Assembly: GCF_001187785.1 (NCBI RefSeq)
Contig: NZ_CP012154.1
Location: 800,501-864,500, forward strand
Length of the DNA stretch: 64,000 nucleotides
Source: Wenzhouxiangella marina
GTDB taxonomy: Bacteria > Pseudomonadota > Gammaproteobacteria > Xanthomonadales > Wenzhouxiangellaceae
Direction of reading: 5' to 3'
Below, piece after piece: positions 42,721-51,624 of the stretch. Position numbers and translations under genes: made by a program. How positions within the stretch are numbered: position 1 is the first letter of the stretch; every line of letters begins with the position of its first letter. The notes under the pieces are model-generated. The model was not told the DNA's origin. It saw only the letters and a program-made list of their open reading frames with translations, and searched no databases.

Positions 42721-43482
42721 ATGACCGACAGCACCATCAGCGGGCTCTACGGCCCGGCCATTCCCCAACCCCGTGATTTTTCGGACGCTCTGGACGGCCT
42801 GGTCCTGAGCTGCGACACGCCGCAGAATCCGGTCGTCAACTGCAGTTTCGAGACCGGTGATTACACCGGTTGGGTGACCCAGGATTTTCCCTACCCAGAT
42901 TTCTTCTTCGAGCAGCAGGTGGCCGGTCCGACCTATGTCGGCTACACCTTCTTCACCAGCTCGCCGGTCGATGGGGTCTTCTCCTCCCTCAATGGATTCG
43001 ATGGTGCCGGCCCGGGCACGATCGAGCTGGGTCAGGACATCAGCCTGCCGGCCGGGTCTTCGCTGACCCTGGAATTCGCGCATCGCGCAGCCTGGGATCT
43101 GTACAACTACGGCGGTGGCACCCTGGATCGGCAGTTCGATGTCGTGATCGAGCCCTCGGGCGGCGGTGCCCCGATCGAAACCTTCCCCGTGCTGACCGCC
43201 TCGCCCGGTGAGCTCGTGCTGGACACCGGCGTGACCATCGAGTCGATCGATCTGAGTGCCTATGCGGGCCAGAGCGTCCGCCTGAATTTCGTCTGGACCG
43301 TTCCGGAGGCCTTTACCGGGCCGGCCTTCTTCGAGATCGACAACGTCTCGGTCGTGGCCGGCGCACCACCGGGGCCGGTGCAGCCCAGCTTCGCCGTGCC
43401 GATGCTCGATGTGACCGGGCTGCTGGTGCTCGGCGCCATGACCTGGGCACTGGCGAGCAAGGTGCTGGGCTCCAGATCCTAG
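42721..43482 (+). CDS. IPTL-like tailed protein lacking a signal peptide
   Basis: A 253-residue protein. A gggagg ribosome site precedes ATG 42721. The N-terminus MTDSTISGLYGPAIPQPRDF is not a signal peptide, which is odd given the rest. The body is a beta-sandwich with VVNCSFETGDYTGWVTQDF, then LTLEFAHRAAWDLYNYGGG, and SVRLNFVWTVPE, as in exported PEP/IPTL-tailed proteins. The C-terminus PSFAVPMLDVTGLLVLGAMT followed by a basic end resembles the IPTL-CTERM tail of 10036 (both share PSFAVP). Either export uses a different route or the 5' end has been altered. A terminator follows at 43533. Confidence 0.7.
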   Translation: MTDSTISGLYGPAIPQPRDFSDALDGLVLSCDTPQNPVVNCSFETGDYTGWVTQDFPYPDFFFEQQVAGPTYVGYTFFTSSPVDGVFSSLNGFDGAGPGTIELGQDISLPAGSSLTLEFAHRAAWDLYNYGGGTLDRQFDVVIEPSGGGAPIETFPVLTASPGELVLDTGVTIESIDLSAYAGQSVRLNFVWTVPEAFTGPAFFEIDNVSVVAGAPPGPVQPSFAVPMLDVTGLLVLGAMTWALASKVLGSRS

Positions 43483-43532
43483 ACCGAACGCTGTCCGACG
43501 CAGCCGACGGCGGATCGGGCGAGGGACTGAAG

Positions 43533-43564
43533 ACGGCGCGGCCCTCGGGTTCGCGCCGTTTTCT
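43533..43564 (+). terminator. rho-independent terminator
   Basis: An 8-bp GC-rich stem (acggcgcg/cgcgccgt) with an 11-base loop is followed directly by ttttcttt. It lies after the IPTL-like tailed gene. Confidence 0.8.
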
Positions 43565-43619
43565 TTGGCATGCCGAGCGCGTTACCCTTTGGGCCCGTCT
43601 CCCACCGAATTGAATCGCA

Positions 43620-44972
43620 ATGACGGATCGGCCGCTTCGTCCCTCGCGTTACCACACGCTTCGCCAGCTCAATGTCCAGCTGAAAGGCTTCGTTCGCGCC
43701 CGCCTCTGGGCTCAGGTCTTGATCGCCATGGCGCTGGGCATTGTCGTCGGCGTGATGCTGGGTCCCGAGACCGGCTGGTTCCAGGCCTCCACCTCAGCGC
43801 TGGTGACCAACTGGCTGGCCTTGCCGGGTCAGCTTTTCCTGGCCCTGGTGCAGATGATCGTCATTCCCCTGGTCTTCGCCTCGATCGTGCTCGGGATGAC
43901 GGCGGGCGAGAACCTGGACTCCCTGCGCCGAACGGGCCTCAGCGTGGTCGTCTTCTTCCTCGCCACGACGCTTGTCGCGGCCGCCATCGGCATCGCCGTG
44001 GCCTTGTGGATTCAACCGGGGCAGTGGGTCGATGCCGCCGCCTTGACTGCGGAGCTGTCGGTCGACGTCGCCGCGCCGACCAGCGCGCCGAATCTCGGTG
44101 ATCTGCCCCTGCACCTGGTCGAACTGATCCCGACCAATCCCCTGCAGGCCGGCCTCGATCAGAACATGATGCAGGTCGTGCTGATGGCGCTGCTGGTCGG
44201 CGTGGCCCTGGTCAGCATGGCGCGCACGCGAGCCCAGCCTCTGATCGATCTGCTCTCCAGCGTGCAGGAAGTGACGATGGTGGTGGTTCGCTGGGCCATG
44301 TTCCTGGTGCCCCTGGCCGTGTTCGGGCTGCTGGCCCAGATCACCACGCGATTGGGGCTCGACGCCCTGTTGGGCATGAGCGTCTACGTGCTGACCGTGC
44401 TCGGCGGCCTGGCCGTGATGCTGATGGTCTATCTGCTGATCTACCGTCTGTTGACCAAGCGCTCGGTGCGGCGCTTCATGGGCGCGGTGCGCGACGTGCA
44501 ACTGCTGGCCTTCTCGACCTCGTCGTCGGCGGCGGTGATGCCGATGACGATCAAGACCGCCGAAGACCGGCTCGACGTCGATTCATCGCTGGCTCATTTC
44601 GTGATCCCCCTGGGCACGACCATCAACATGGCGGGCACGGCCCTGTACCAGGTGGTCGCGACCCTGTTCCTGGCCCAGGTTTTCCAGGTCGATGTCGGCT
44701 TGGGTCAGCTGTTGCTCGTCGCCGTGCTGGCGGTCGGTGCCTCGGTTGGCTCACCCGGTACGCCGGGCATCGGCATCGTGATCCTGTCGATGCTGCTGGG
44801 CAGCATCGGCATCCCGGCGGCCGGCGTGGCGCTGGTCATCGGCGTGGATCGCATCCTCGACATGTCCCGCACAATGATCAATGTCACCGGTGATCTGGTG
44901 GCGGTGTCGATCCTGCAGGCGCGCCAGGAGGCGGGCGGCGGCGTCCAGACGAGTCCGGAGGCCGCCGCCTGA
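43620..44972 (+). CDS. dicarboxylate/amino acid:cation symporter (DAACS family)
   Basis: A 450-residue inner-membrane transporter with about eight hydrophobic spans and two re-entrant loops. Marks of the family are the serine-rich loop AFSTSSSAAVMPMT, the NMAGTALYQ motif, GSPGTPGIGIVILSML and VDRILDMSRTMINVTGDLVA. These residues bind substrate carboxylate and the coupling ions. The substrate (glutamate, aspartate or C4-dicarboxylate) cannot be fixed. It is convergent with 44977, with only 4 bases between the two stops. Confidence 0.93.
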   Translation: MTDRPLRPSRYHTLRQLNVQLKGFVRARLWAQVLIAMALGIVVGVMLGPETGWFQASTSALVTNWLALPGQLFLALVQMIVIPLVFASIVLGMTAGENLDSLRRTGLSVVVFFLATTLVAAAIGIAVALWIQPGQWVDAAALTAELSVDVAAPTSAPNLGDLPLHLVELIPTNPLQAGLDQNMMQVVLMALLVGVALVSMARTRAQPLIDLLSSVQEVTMVVVRWAMFLVPLAVFGLLAQITTRLGLDALLGMSVYVLTVLGGLAVMLMVYLLIYRLLTKRSVRRFMGAVRDVQLLAFSTSSSAAVMPMTIKTAEDRLDVDSSLAHFVIPLGTTINMAGTALYQVVATLFLAQVFQVDVGLGQLLLVAVLAVGASVGSPGTPGIGIVILSMLLGSIGIPAAGVALVIGVDRILDMSRTMINVTGDLVAVSILQARQEAGGGVQTSPEAAA

Positions 44973-44976
44973 GCGA

Positions 44977-45312
44977 TCAGATGTCCGACTGGAGGCTGGC
45001 CTGAATGGCGTTGCCGTGGCGGACGCCATCCTCGTCGCGAGCATCGCTGCTGTTGTCGGTGCGGGTCTCGGCCAGGCCGGACTGCTCTTCGCAGCGGACC
45101 CAGGCGATGGCGCAGCTGGCGGCGCATTGCAGCATTTCCTGCTCCTGCGCCGGGCTGTTCGGCAACTCATTGGCCACCAGCACCTGATAACGCTGGCAGC
45201 TGCAGTTGCACTGGCTGGCTTCCGGGCTCTGGGCGAGCGCCGACGAGGCGCCGAGCAGGGCCGTGAACAGGCTGGAGGCCAGGACGAGGGCGGATCGGGT
45301 CGTGTGGTTCAT
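44977..45312 (-). CDS. small cysteine-containing secreted protein
   Basis: A 111-residue exported protein with signal peptide (LVLASSLFTALLGASSALAQ). The mature part has cysteines in ASQCNCSCQRYQVLVANE and in MLQCAASCAIAWVRCEEQSG, six in all, suggesting disulfide bonds. No family recognised. Its stop is 4 bases from the symporter stop; the two genes converge. Confidence 0.7.
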   Translation of the reverse strand: MNHTTRSALVLASSLFTALLGASSALAQSPEASQCNCSCQRYQVLVANELPNSPAQEQEMLQCAASCAIAWVRCEEQSGLAETRTDNSSDARDEDGVRHGNAIQASLQSDI

Positions 45313-45387
45313 GCTGTGTTTCCTCCCGTGGAATGCGCATGGACTTCCCTTACGAGCTTCCGACCCTAATGGCTCGTTCTAGAGTCG

Positions 45388-45615
45388 TTACTCTAGGTAT
45401 GAGGCGTTCTGCACAGAAAGCCACGGGATGGTTTCGCGGGCAAGGAAGTCGACGAGTTCGGGGACGTTGGCGGGCAATCCATGCTCGATCGGACGGAATT
45501 CGCGTACAAACAAGATGCTGGGAAGCCTGTCTGCGACGCCGTCGAGATTTCGAGGGCCGTCCGAACCGGCGATCGCCGAGCGGTCGTGAGCCAGTGCGCG
45601 ACACGAAAGATTCAT
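45388..45615 (-). CDS. possible short ORF between two genes
   Basis: A 75-residue frame from ATG 45615, in the 329-bp gap between the cysteine-rich protein and metalloprotease genes. It begins MNLSCRALAHDRSAIAGSDG and ends VDFLARETIPWLSVQNASYLE-like residues, plausible as protein. It starts 27 bases downstream of the metalloprotease stop, on the same strand. No clear ribosome site; it may be a remnant. The rest of the gap shows nothing. Confidence 0.3.
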   Translation of the reverse strand: MNLSCRALAHDRSAIAGSDGPRNLDGVADRLPSILFVREFRPIEHGLPANVPELVDFLARETIPWLSVQNASYLE

Positions 45616-45641
45616 GCGCACAGGGGGCGTCGAGCGCCGGC

Positions 45642-47819
45642 TCAGCACTCCTGCGGGACGATTCTCGTCATTTCCCGGGTTCCCGAGGGGAAGCGCGGGT
45701 CCTCGGACAGGAGCTCCAGGCGGAGATCGTTGCAGCTCTCGAATTCCAGGATGAAGCGCCCGAAGGGCAGTAGCTCGACGCGGTCCGGATCGAAGTCGGG
45801 CCCGTAGTCGCCGCCGCGGGTGGTCACCACATCGTTGAACTCGATGGTGTTGCCGAGGCGGTTGCCCGAGCCGATCATCCAGACCTGCTTGCCGTCCAGA
45901 TAGGTGTAGAAGGTCAGCACCCAGGCCCGGCCATCGGCTTCGACGGCCAGCTGCACGCCTTCGCCGCCGCGCTGCGGGTCGAAGTAGTTGCCGCTGCGGC
46001 GCCGATCGGGCTGCTGTGCGGCGCGCAGATTGCAGTCACCGCCCACGATCTTGACCATCTGGCTGCTGTAGGCCGGCAGGGCCGGATCGAAGGGCTGGAA
46101 GTCGAAGCGCGCCCGATTGCAGTCGATGGGCCGCATGACGATCTCGCCCCAGTCGCTCAGGACGACCGCTTGGGGGTCGAAGGCCGGACCGTAGTCGGCG
46201 CCTTCGGTGATGATCATCTCGTTGAATTCCAGGCGATCACCACGATCCACGCCATTGCCGATCAGCCAGAACTGCTCGCCGTCCCGGTACAGGTAGCAGG
46301 TCAGTACCGGCACGTCCTGACCGTCTTCCAGGGTCAGCTGGCAGCCCTCGCCAGCGCGTTCCGGGTTGAACCAGTTGCCGCTGTACTGGCCGCGCTTGGC
46401 GGTGCCATCGGGCCAGCCCAGGTCGTGCAGCAGATCCGGGGCCAGATCGGGATCACCGTCGAAGGCGCTGTTGGACAGAAAGGGATTCATCACCGAGCGC
46501 GGCGCCAGGCTGCGCGCGAAGTGCGAGACGTTGCTGTCCGGGTTGTCCGGTGAGGCCTCCAGATTGACGAAGCCCTCGCGGGTGCCGCGCGCGGGCGCGG
46601 TGGAGTCATAGCCGAGCAGCACCGTTGAAGCAACCGGGGCGTTGCGCAGGGCGAGGCCCGTCGAATCGCTGACCATCCAGATGGGGATGGGCAGGTTGCG
46701 ATCGAGCGCGATGCCGAAGTCCCGGGCGATGGCCTGGGCGCTGCCGTCGGGCTGGTTGTCGACGAGGAGCAGGCCGGCGCCACCGGCATCGAAGACGTTC
46801 TGCCATTTGCTGGCGAAGGTGCAGTCGCCGCGGCGAACCAGCACCAGGGCGCCGGCGACTTCGTCCGTGTTGTCGAGCGGCTGGCAGGCGAGGCTGCGAT
46901 GCCAGGGGTCGCTGGCGGGCAGGCTGTCGCCGGGCCCCTGGGCCAGCACCAGCCGGGCACGCAGGCCGTCGAGCGCCAGGTAGGGGCCGTAGCCCTGGAT
47001 CCAGGCCTCGAAGCGCTGGCTGCCCGGTTGATCGGGTGCCAGCGTGATCTGCCCGGGTGGCAGCAGGCGCTCGGCCGCGCGAAGGTTGGCTCGGGGGCCG
47101 ATCCAGACCAGATTGCTCTCCGAGGTGTCCGACTGGGCGCGCTGGGCCGCCGTCATTTCGGCCCAGCTGGCATCGCGAGCCAGGTCGAAGATGAAATCCG
47201 ACATGACGTCCGGGACGGGCGGGTCGCCGAAGAACTGGCGGTTGTCGCGCTCGGTCAGGCTCTGGAAACCGAGGCCGTGGCCCAGTTCGTGGACCGCCAG
47301 TTCGAGAAAGGAATAGGTGCCCTGGATCGGCGGGGTGAGCGGATCCAGGCCGTACCAGTAGCCGCTGATATTGTCGAGGCAGGGTTCCGCGTCCACGCGG
47401 AAATTGAAGCGCACGCGCAGCTCGGCATCGAACTGGGAGTAGATCTGGCCCCGCAGGGCGGCGGCCAGGGATAGCGGGTAGTTGACGCCGGCTTTCGGGG
47501 CGTTGAAGAAATCGCGAGCCAGGCCGGTGGTGCCGCCGCGTCCCAGGGTGGTGTTCTCACCGCAGCCCAGGTCCTCGAAGAGCGCCTCGACGCGGATCAG
47601 GGACTCGCTGTCGAGTCGGCTGGCCCAGATGTCGACGGCCGCCTCGAAGGCGGCGCGGCGCTGCTCACCCAGGGTCGTGCCCGGGTTGCCGGGGACGGCG
47701 GGGACCGGGGTCGGGTCGTTGAAACCGAAGCCCTGCGGGTCGCTGTAGTCGATGCGCAGCATCTCGGCGGCCAGTGCCGCTGGCAGCAACAGCAGGCTGA
47801 TCAGGGCGAGGCGCCTCAT
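45642..47819 (-). CDS. secreted metalloprotease-like protein with PA insert
   Basis: A 725-residue exported protein (signal MRRLALISLLLLPAALAAEM). HELGH at 177-181, in ELAVHELGHGLGFQS, is a zinc motif; the usual third ligand position after GLG holds Ser, so the third ligand is uncertain. Residues ~310-400 are a PA-type lid (ALVLVRRGDCTFASKWQNVF), then the protease domain resumes (SVMNPFL). The last ~200 residues hold two copies of a ~95-residue domain: SGNWFNPERAGEGCQLTL and SGNYFDPQRGGEGVQLAV. The ATG overlaps the preceding stop (ATGA), so it is coupled to 47816. Confidence 0.85.
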   Translation of the reverse strand: MRRLALISLLLLPAALAAEMLRIDYSDPQGFGFNDPTPVPAVPGNPGTTLGEQRRAAFEAAVDIWASRLDSESLIRVEALFEDLGCGENTTLGRGGTTGLARDFFNAPKAGVNYPLSLAAALRGQIYSQFDAELRVRFNFRVDAEPCLDNISGYWYGLDPLTPPIQGTYSFLELAVHELGHGLGFQSLTERDNRQFFGDPPVPDVMSDFIFDLARDASWAEMTAAQRAQSDTSESNLVWIGPRANLRAAERLLPPGQITLAPDQPGSQRFEAWIQGYGPYLALDGLRARLVLAQGPGDSLPASDPWHRSLACQPLDNTDEVAGALVLVRRGDCTFASKWQNVFDAGGAGLLLVDNQPDGSAQAIARDFGIALDRNLPIPIWMVSDSTGLALRNAPVASTVLLGYDSTAPARGTREGFVNLEASPDNPDSNVSHFARSLAPRSVMNPFLSNSAFDGDPDLAPDLLHDLGWPDGTAKRGQYSGNWFNPERAGEGCQLTLEDGQDVPVLTCYLYRDGEQFWLIGNGVDRGDRLEFNEMIITEGADYGPAFDPQAVVLSDWGEIVMRPIDCNRARFDFQPFDPALPAYSSQMVKIVGGDCNLRAAQQPDRRRSGNYFDPQRGGEGVQLAVEADGRAWVLTFYTYLDGKQVWMIGSGNRLGNTIEFNDVVTTRGGDYGPDFDPDRVELLPFGRFILEFESCNDLRLELLSEDPRFPSGTREMTRIVPQEC

Positions 47820-48241
47820 CGCACGGGCCTCCTCGGCGGATTGCCGTGGCGGAAATCGGGCAGTTCGCGGCCCAGCTCGGCGCTGGCCGGAACGCACTCG
47901 ATCCGGGCCTGGCCCGATGCATCGACGCGCAGCCGCGATGCGCGGGCGAGCGGCCAGAACAGGGCCTGCACCTGCTCGCCATTGGACAGGGCGATGGGCT
48001 CGGGCCGTTCGGCCAGCTGCGCGGCCAGGCGCTGCTGGCGCGCCACCAGGTAGCGTTCGGCGGCGTTGCGCGGTTCCCGCAGCTGGCGGGCCGTGCCGGG
48101 TTCCAGGAGTTCGTGGATTCGAGCTTCCGCTGCGCGCAATTCCGCCGGATCGAGCGCGCGGTAGGCCGCCAGGTCGAAGGCGAAAGCGGCCGAGTGCAGA
48201 AAAACCAGGGCCAGGGCCGGCAGGACAGTCCGATGGAGCAT
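47816..48241 (-). CDS. secreted protein coupled to the metalloprotease
   Basis: A 141-residue exported protein. ATG 48241 has gagg 8 bases before it and begins a signal peptide (MLHRTVLPALALVFLHSAAF). The mature part is a charged helix (YRALDPAELRAAEARIHELL, and AAERYLVARQQRLAAQLAER) then a short beta end (RLRVDASGQARIECVPAS). No family recognised. The 4-base overlap with the metalloprotease start suggests a paired role, such as a chaperone, inhibitor or subunit. Confidence 0.75.
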   Translation of the reverse strand: MLHRTVLPALALVFLHSAAFAFDLAAYRALDPAELRAAEARIHELLEPGTARQLREPRNAAERYLVARQQRLAAQLAERPEPIALSNGEQVQALFWPLARASRLRVDASGQARIECVPASAELGRELPDFRHGNPPRRPVR

Positions 48242-48404
48242 GCGATCAGCCTCGAAAGCATTGAGATTCATTGGATTGTAGTGCAGGCCATGAAGTTCAA
48301 GCGTGGAGGGAGGGGCAGGGTGATCCGGTTCGCATTCCTGGCCCTGAATGGGTTGCGATTCGCTATCATGGTCGGTTTGGCCACTGCCTTTCGACCGCTG
48401 AAGA

Positions 48405-51400
48405 ATGTCGGATCCGATCCTCAAGAAAGCTCGCCTGGACGCCCTGGGCCCCGGCTACGTCGGCCGTGGGCAGGCGCTCTGCGACGCGGGCGCGGTCAGC
48501 CGCCTGCGCCAGGGACGCGTGGGCGACTCGGTCGTGCTCACCGGCGTGGTCAGCGATGCCGAGGAGGCCGTCTATCGCGTCTACGTGGACGTCTCCGATG
48601 CCGGCGTCGAGGGGGACTGCAGCTGTGCGCGGCGGCGCCAGTGCGAGCATGTCGCGGCCCTGGTGCTGACGGCGCGGGCCGGACTGGCCCGGCCCGAGCG
48701 GCCGGCGGCGGTGGAGGCGAGGTCGCCCGTGGCGCGGTCGAGCCAGCAGCGTATGGTCTACCTGCTGCGCCTGTCCGAGGACGGGCGCGAGTTGAGCGTT
48801 TGCCCGTCGCGACGCTCCCTGGACGACAGCGGAGAGCCGGTGGCCACGCCCTATGCCCTGTCGCGGCTGGAAGACGCTCGTCAGCCCGATTACATCGGCG
48901 AGGACGATCTGCGCATCCTGCACGAGCTGGCCGACCGGATGGCGGGCGCCCTCGATCTGGTCTGGTCGCCGCTGGGCCCGCGCAGCCAGGGCCTGCTACG
49001 CGCCATGCTGGCCACGGGACGCTGCCACTGGAACGAGGTCGGTGGCCCGGTATTGAGCGAGGGCGAGCCGGTGTCGGCGCATCTGCACTGGCAGGTGCTG
49101 CCCAGCGGCTATCAGGTGCTCATGCTCGAGGACGAGGCCGAAGACGGCACCCGCCAGCTGCCGCTGCTGCCGCCCTGGCGGGTCAACCCGGATTCGGGTC
49201 AGTGTCGGCCCCTGGTCACCGGTCACGAAGACGAGCGCGTCGCCGAATTGCTGGAAGCCGGCCCTGTCGCGCCGGCCGAGGTGGAAGACCTTCGCCAGCG
49301 CCTGGCCGACGAGGCCCCCGGCTTTCCGCGTCCGCAGGCGCTCGAACTCGAACAACTGCCGTCCCGCGAGCCGATCCCCTGGCTGGCGCTGCGCATGGTC
49401 GAGCTGGGCACCGGTCAGCGTTTCTCTCAGGAACCGGCGGCCTGCCTGCGCTTCATCTACGGCCCCGTGACCCTGGACTGGGACGAGGAGACGGCCAGCG
49501 CGCTGGTCGACGCGAACCGGGTGGTCAGTGTCGAGCGTGACCGAGCCGCCGAAGAACTCGCCCTGGCCCGCCTCGACGAGGCCGGCCTGGTGCCCCTGGA
49601 CAGCGTGCCGGGCCGGGACTACCGCCCGGGTGAAGGGGGATTCTTCGTGGCCCGCAAGGCCGCCCAGGCCGTGCAGACCTGGGTGGACCTGCAGGCGCAG
49701 CAGGAGGCGCTCGAAGCCGACGGCTGGCAGATCTCCGGGCGGGCGGAGTTTTCGCCGCGCCTGGTCGAGCCCGAAGCCTGGTATGGCGATCTGCTGGCGG
49801 CCGACGAGCAGGGGGATCTCTTCGATCTGGATCTGGGCATCGTCGCCGATGGCGAGCGGCATTCCCTGCTGCCGGCCCTGCTGGCCTGGATCGAGCGCAC
49901 GCCGCCGGGCCTGATGCAGGCCATCCTCGAAGGCTCCCAGCGTTCCAGCCGCCCGGTCATCCTGTCCCTGGATGATCAGCGCGTGGTTCGCCTGGGTGCC
50001 GATCGCCTGGCCGACACCCTGCGCGCCCTTGTCGATGCCTTCGACCAGTCACCCAGCCTCAAGCGTGGTCGCCTGCGCCTGCCGCGTGCCCGGCTGGCCG
50101 AACTGGCGCCGGCCGGTCGGCGCTGGCAGCTGGGTGGCGACAATGCGCTTACCGAACTCAGCCAGCGCCTGTCCGACTTCGAGGGCGTACCGTCCCTGCC
50201 GGCCCCGCAAGGCCTGAACGCCGAGCTGCGCCCCTACCAGAGCTATGGCCTGGGCTGGATGCAGTTCCTGCGCGAGTTCGGTTTCGGCGGCATCCTGGCC
50301 GACGACATGGGTCTGGGCAAGACTATCCAGACCCTGGCGCACATCCAGACCGAGAAGGAGGCCGGCCGGCTGAACCGACCGGCCCTGGTCATCGCGCCGA
50401 CCAGCCTGCTGTTCAACTGGCGCGCGGAGGCGCGGCGTTTCGCGCCCGATCTCAAGGTCCTGACCCTGCACGGGCCGGAGCGAAAGGGCCAGTTCCAGTG
50501 GATCGACGAGTCCGATCTGGTGCTCACCACCTATCCGCTGCTGTCGCGCGATGCCGCCGAACTGATCGCGCACGAATTCCATCTGCTGATCCTCGACGAG
50601 GCCCAGTCGATCAAGAACCCGCGCACCCGTGCCGCGCGCGAGGTGCGCCGTTTGCGCGCCCGGCACCGCCTGTGTCTGAGCGGCACGCCGCTGGAGAATC
50701 ACCTCGGTGAGCTCTGGGCCCTGTTCGATTTCCTGATGCCGGGCATGCTCGGGTCCTACAGCCGTTTCCGCAAGGTCTTCCAGAAGCCGATCGAGCGTCA
50801 GACCGACGATGAGCGACGTGAGACCCTGGCGCGGCGCATTCGACCCTTCTTCCTGCGCCGGACCAAGTCCGAGGTCGCGCCCGAGCTGCCGCCGAAGACG
50901 GAAATGGTGCGGGCCGTGGCCCTGGAGGGCGCTCAGCGCCGCCTCTACGAGCGCTATCGCGTCGCCCTGCACGACAAGGTCCGTCGCGCCCTGGCCGGGC
51001 CCGGCCTGGACAAGAGCCGGATCGTGGTGCTGGACGCCCTGCTGCGCCTGCGCCAGATCTGCTGCGATCCTGCCCTGCTCAAGGAGGGTGCGGCCGCACG
51101 GGCAGGTTCGGCGAAGCGTGAGCTGCTGCGCGAATTGCTGCCCGAGCTGGTGGCCGAAGGCCGGCGCGTGCTGATCTTCTCGCAGTTCGTGACGATGCTC
51201 GAGCTGATCGAGCAGGACCTGGCCGCGCTGGGCATCGAGCACGTCAAGCTGACCGGTCAGACGCGCGATCGGCGGGCCGTCGTCGAGCGTTTCCAGTCCG
51301 GTCAGGTGCCCGTCTTCCTGATCAGCCTGAAGGCCGGCGGGGTCGGTCTGAATCTGACCGCCGCCGACACGGTGATCCACTACGACCCCTGGTGGAACCC

Positions 51401-51614
51401 GGCGGTCGAGGATCAGGCCACCGATCGCGCCCACCGCATCGGCCAGGACCAGAAGGTCTTCGTCTATCGACTGCTCACGGAACAGACCGTGGAAGAGAAG
51501 GTCTTCGAGCTGCAGCAGTCCAAGCGCGGCCTGATCGAGGGCCTGCTCGGCGGCGGTGGCGCCCTCAAGCTCGAGGCCGAAGACCTCGATGCCCTGTTCG
51601 AACCGCTGGCCTGA
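48405..51614 (+). CDS. SWIM-domain SNF2-family ATPase
   Basis: A 1069-residue protein. Residues ~60-95 are a SWIM zinc motif (GDCSCARRRQCEHVAALVL). The middle is a family-specific region. From ~600 to the end lies a SNF2/Rad54-type DNA translocase: motif I ILADDMGLGKTIQTLAHI (~630), LLILDEAQSIKNP, LCLSGTPLENHLGELW, and the C-terminal helicase part SLKAGGVGLNLTAADTVIHY then DPWWNPAVEDQATDRAHRIG. All ATPase motifs look intact. Such proteins (RapA-like, HepA) remodel RNA polymerase or DNA complexes; the SWIM type has no settled bacterial role. The next gene follows after 10 bases in the same direction. Confidence 0.93.
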   Translation: MSDPILKKARLDALGPGYVGRGQALCDAGAVSRLRQGRVGDSVVLTGVVSDAEEAVYRVYVDVSDAGVEGDCSCARRRQCEHVAALVLTARAGLARPERPAAVEARSPVARSSQQRMVYLLRLSEDGRELSVCPSRRSLDDSGEPVATPYALSRLEDARQPDYIGEDDLRILHELADRMAGALDLVWSPLGPRSQGLLRAMLATGRCHWNEVGGPVLSEGEPVSAHLHWQVLPSGYQVLMLEDEAEDGTRQLPLLPPWRVNPDSGQCRPLVTGHEDERVAELLEAGPVAPAEVEDLRQRLADEAPGFPRPQALELEQLPSREPIPWLALRMVELGTGQRFSQEPAACLRFIYGPVTLDWDEETASALVDANRVVSVERDRAAEELALARLDEAGLVPLDSVPGRDYRPGEGGFFVARKAAQAVQTWVDLQAQQEALEADGWQISGRAEFSPRLVEPEAWYGDLLAADEQGDLFDLDLGIVADGERHSLLPALLAWIERTPPGLMQAILEGSQRSSRPVILSLDDQRVVRLGADRLADTLRALVDAFDQSPSLKRGRLRLPRARLAELAPAGRRWQLGGDNALTELSQRLSDFEGVPSLPAPQGLNAELRPYQSYGLGWMQFLREFGFGGILADDMGLGKTIQTLAHIQTEKEAGRLNRPALVIAPTSLLFNWRAEARRFAPDLKVLTLHGPERKGQFQWIDESDLVLTTYPLLSRDAAELIAHEFHLLILDEAQSIKNPRTRAAREVRRLRARHRLCLSGTPLENHLGELWALFDFLMPGMLGSYSRFRKVFQKPIERQTDDERRETLARRIRPFFLRRTKSEVAPELPPKTEMVRAVALEGAQRRLYERYRVALHDKVRRALAGPGLDKSRIVVLDALLRLRQICCDPALLKEGAAARAGSAKRELLRELLPELVAEGRRVLIFSQFVTMLELIEQDLAALGIEHVKLTGQTRDRRAVVERFQSGQVPVFLISLKAGGVGLNLTAADTVIHYDPWWNPAVEDQATDRAHRIGQDQKVFVYRLLTEQTVEEKVFELQQSKRGLIEGLLGGGGALKLEAEDLDALFEPLA

Positions 51615-51624
51615 GTCGAGATCG

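Noticed and set aside
43794-44501. Histidine/glutamine-rich minus-strand ORF over the symporter
   Set aside because: Antisense of hydrophobic transporter codons gives H/Q-rich shadows; no start signal.
47846-49540. 564-codon plus-strand ORF
   Set aside because: Overlaps two well-supported genes in a wrong frame, with the Gly/Arg/Ala-rich composition typical of GC-rich shadows.
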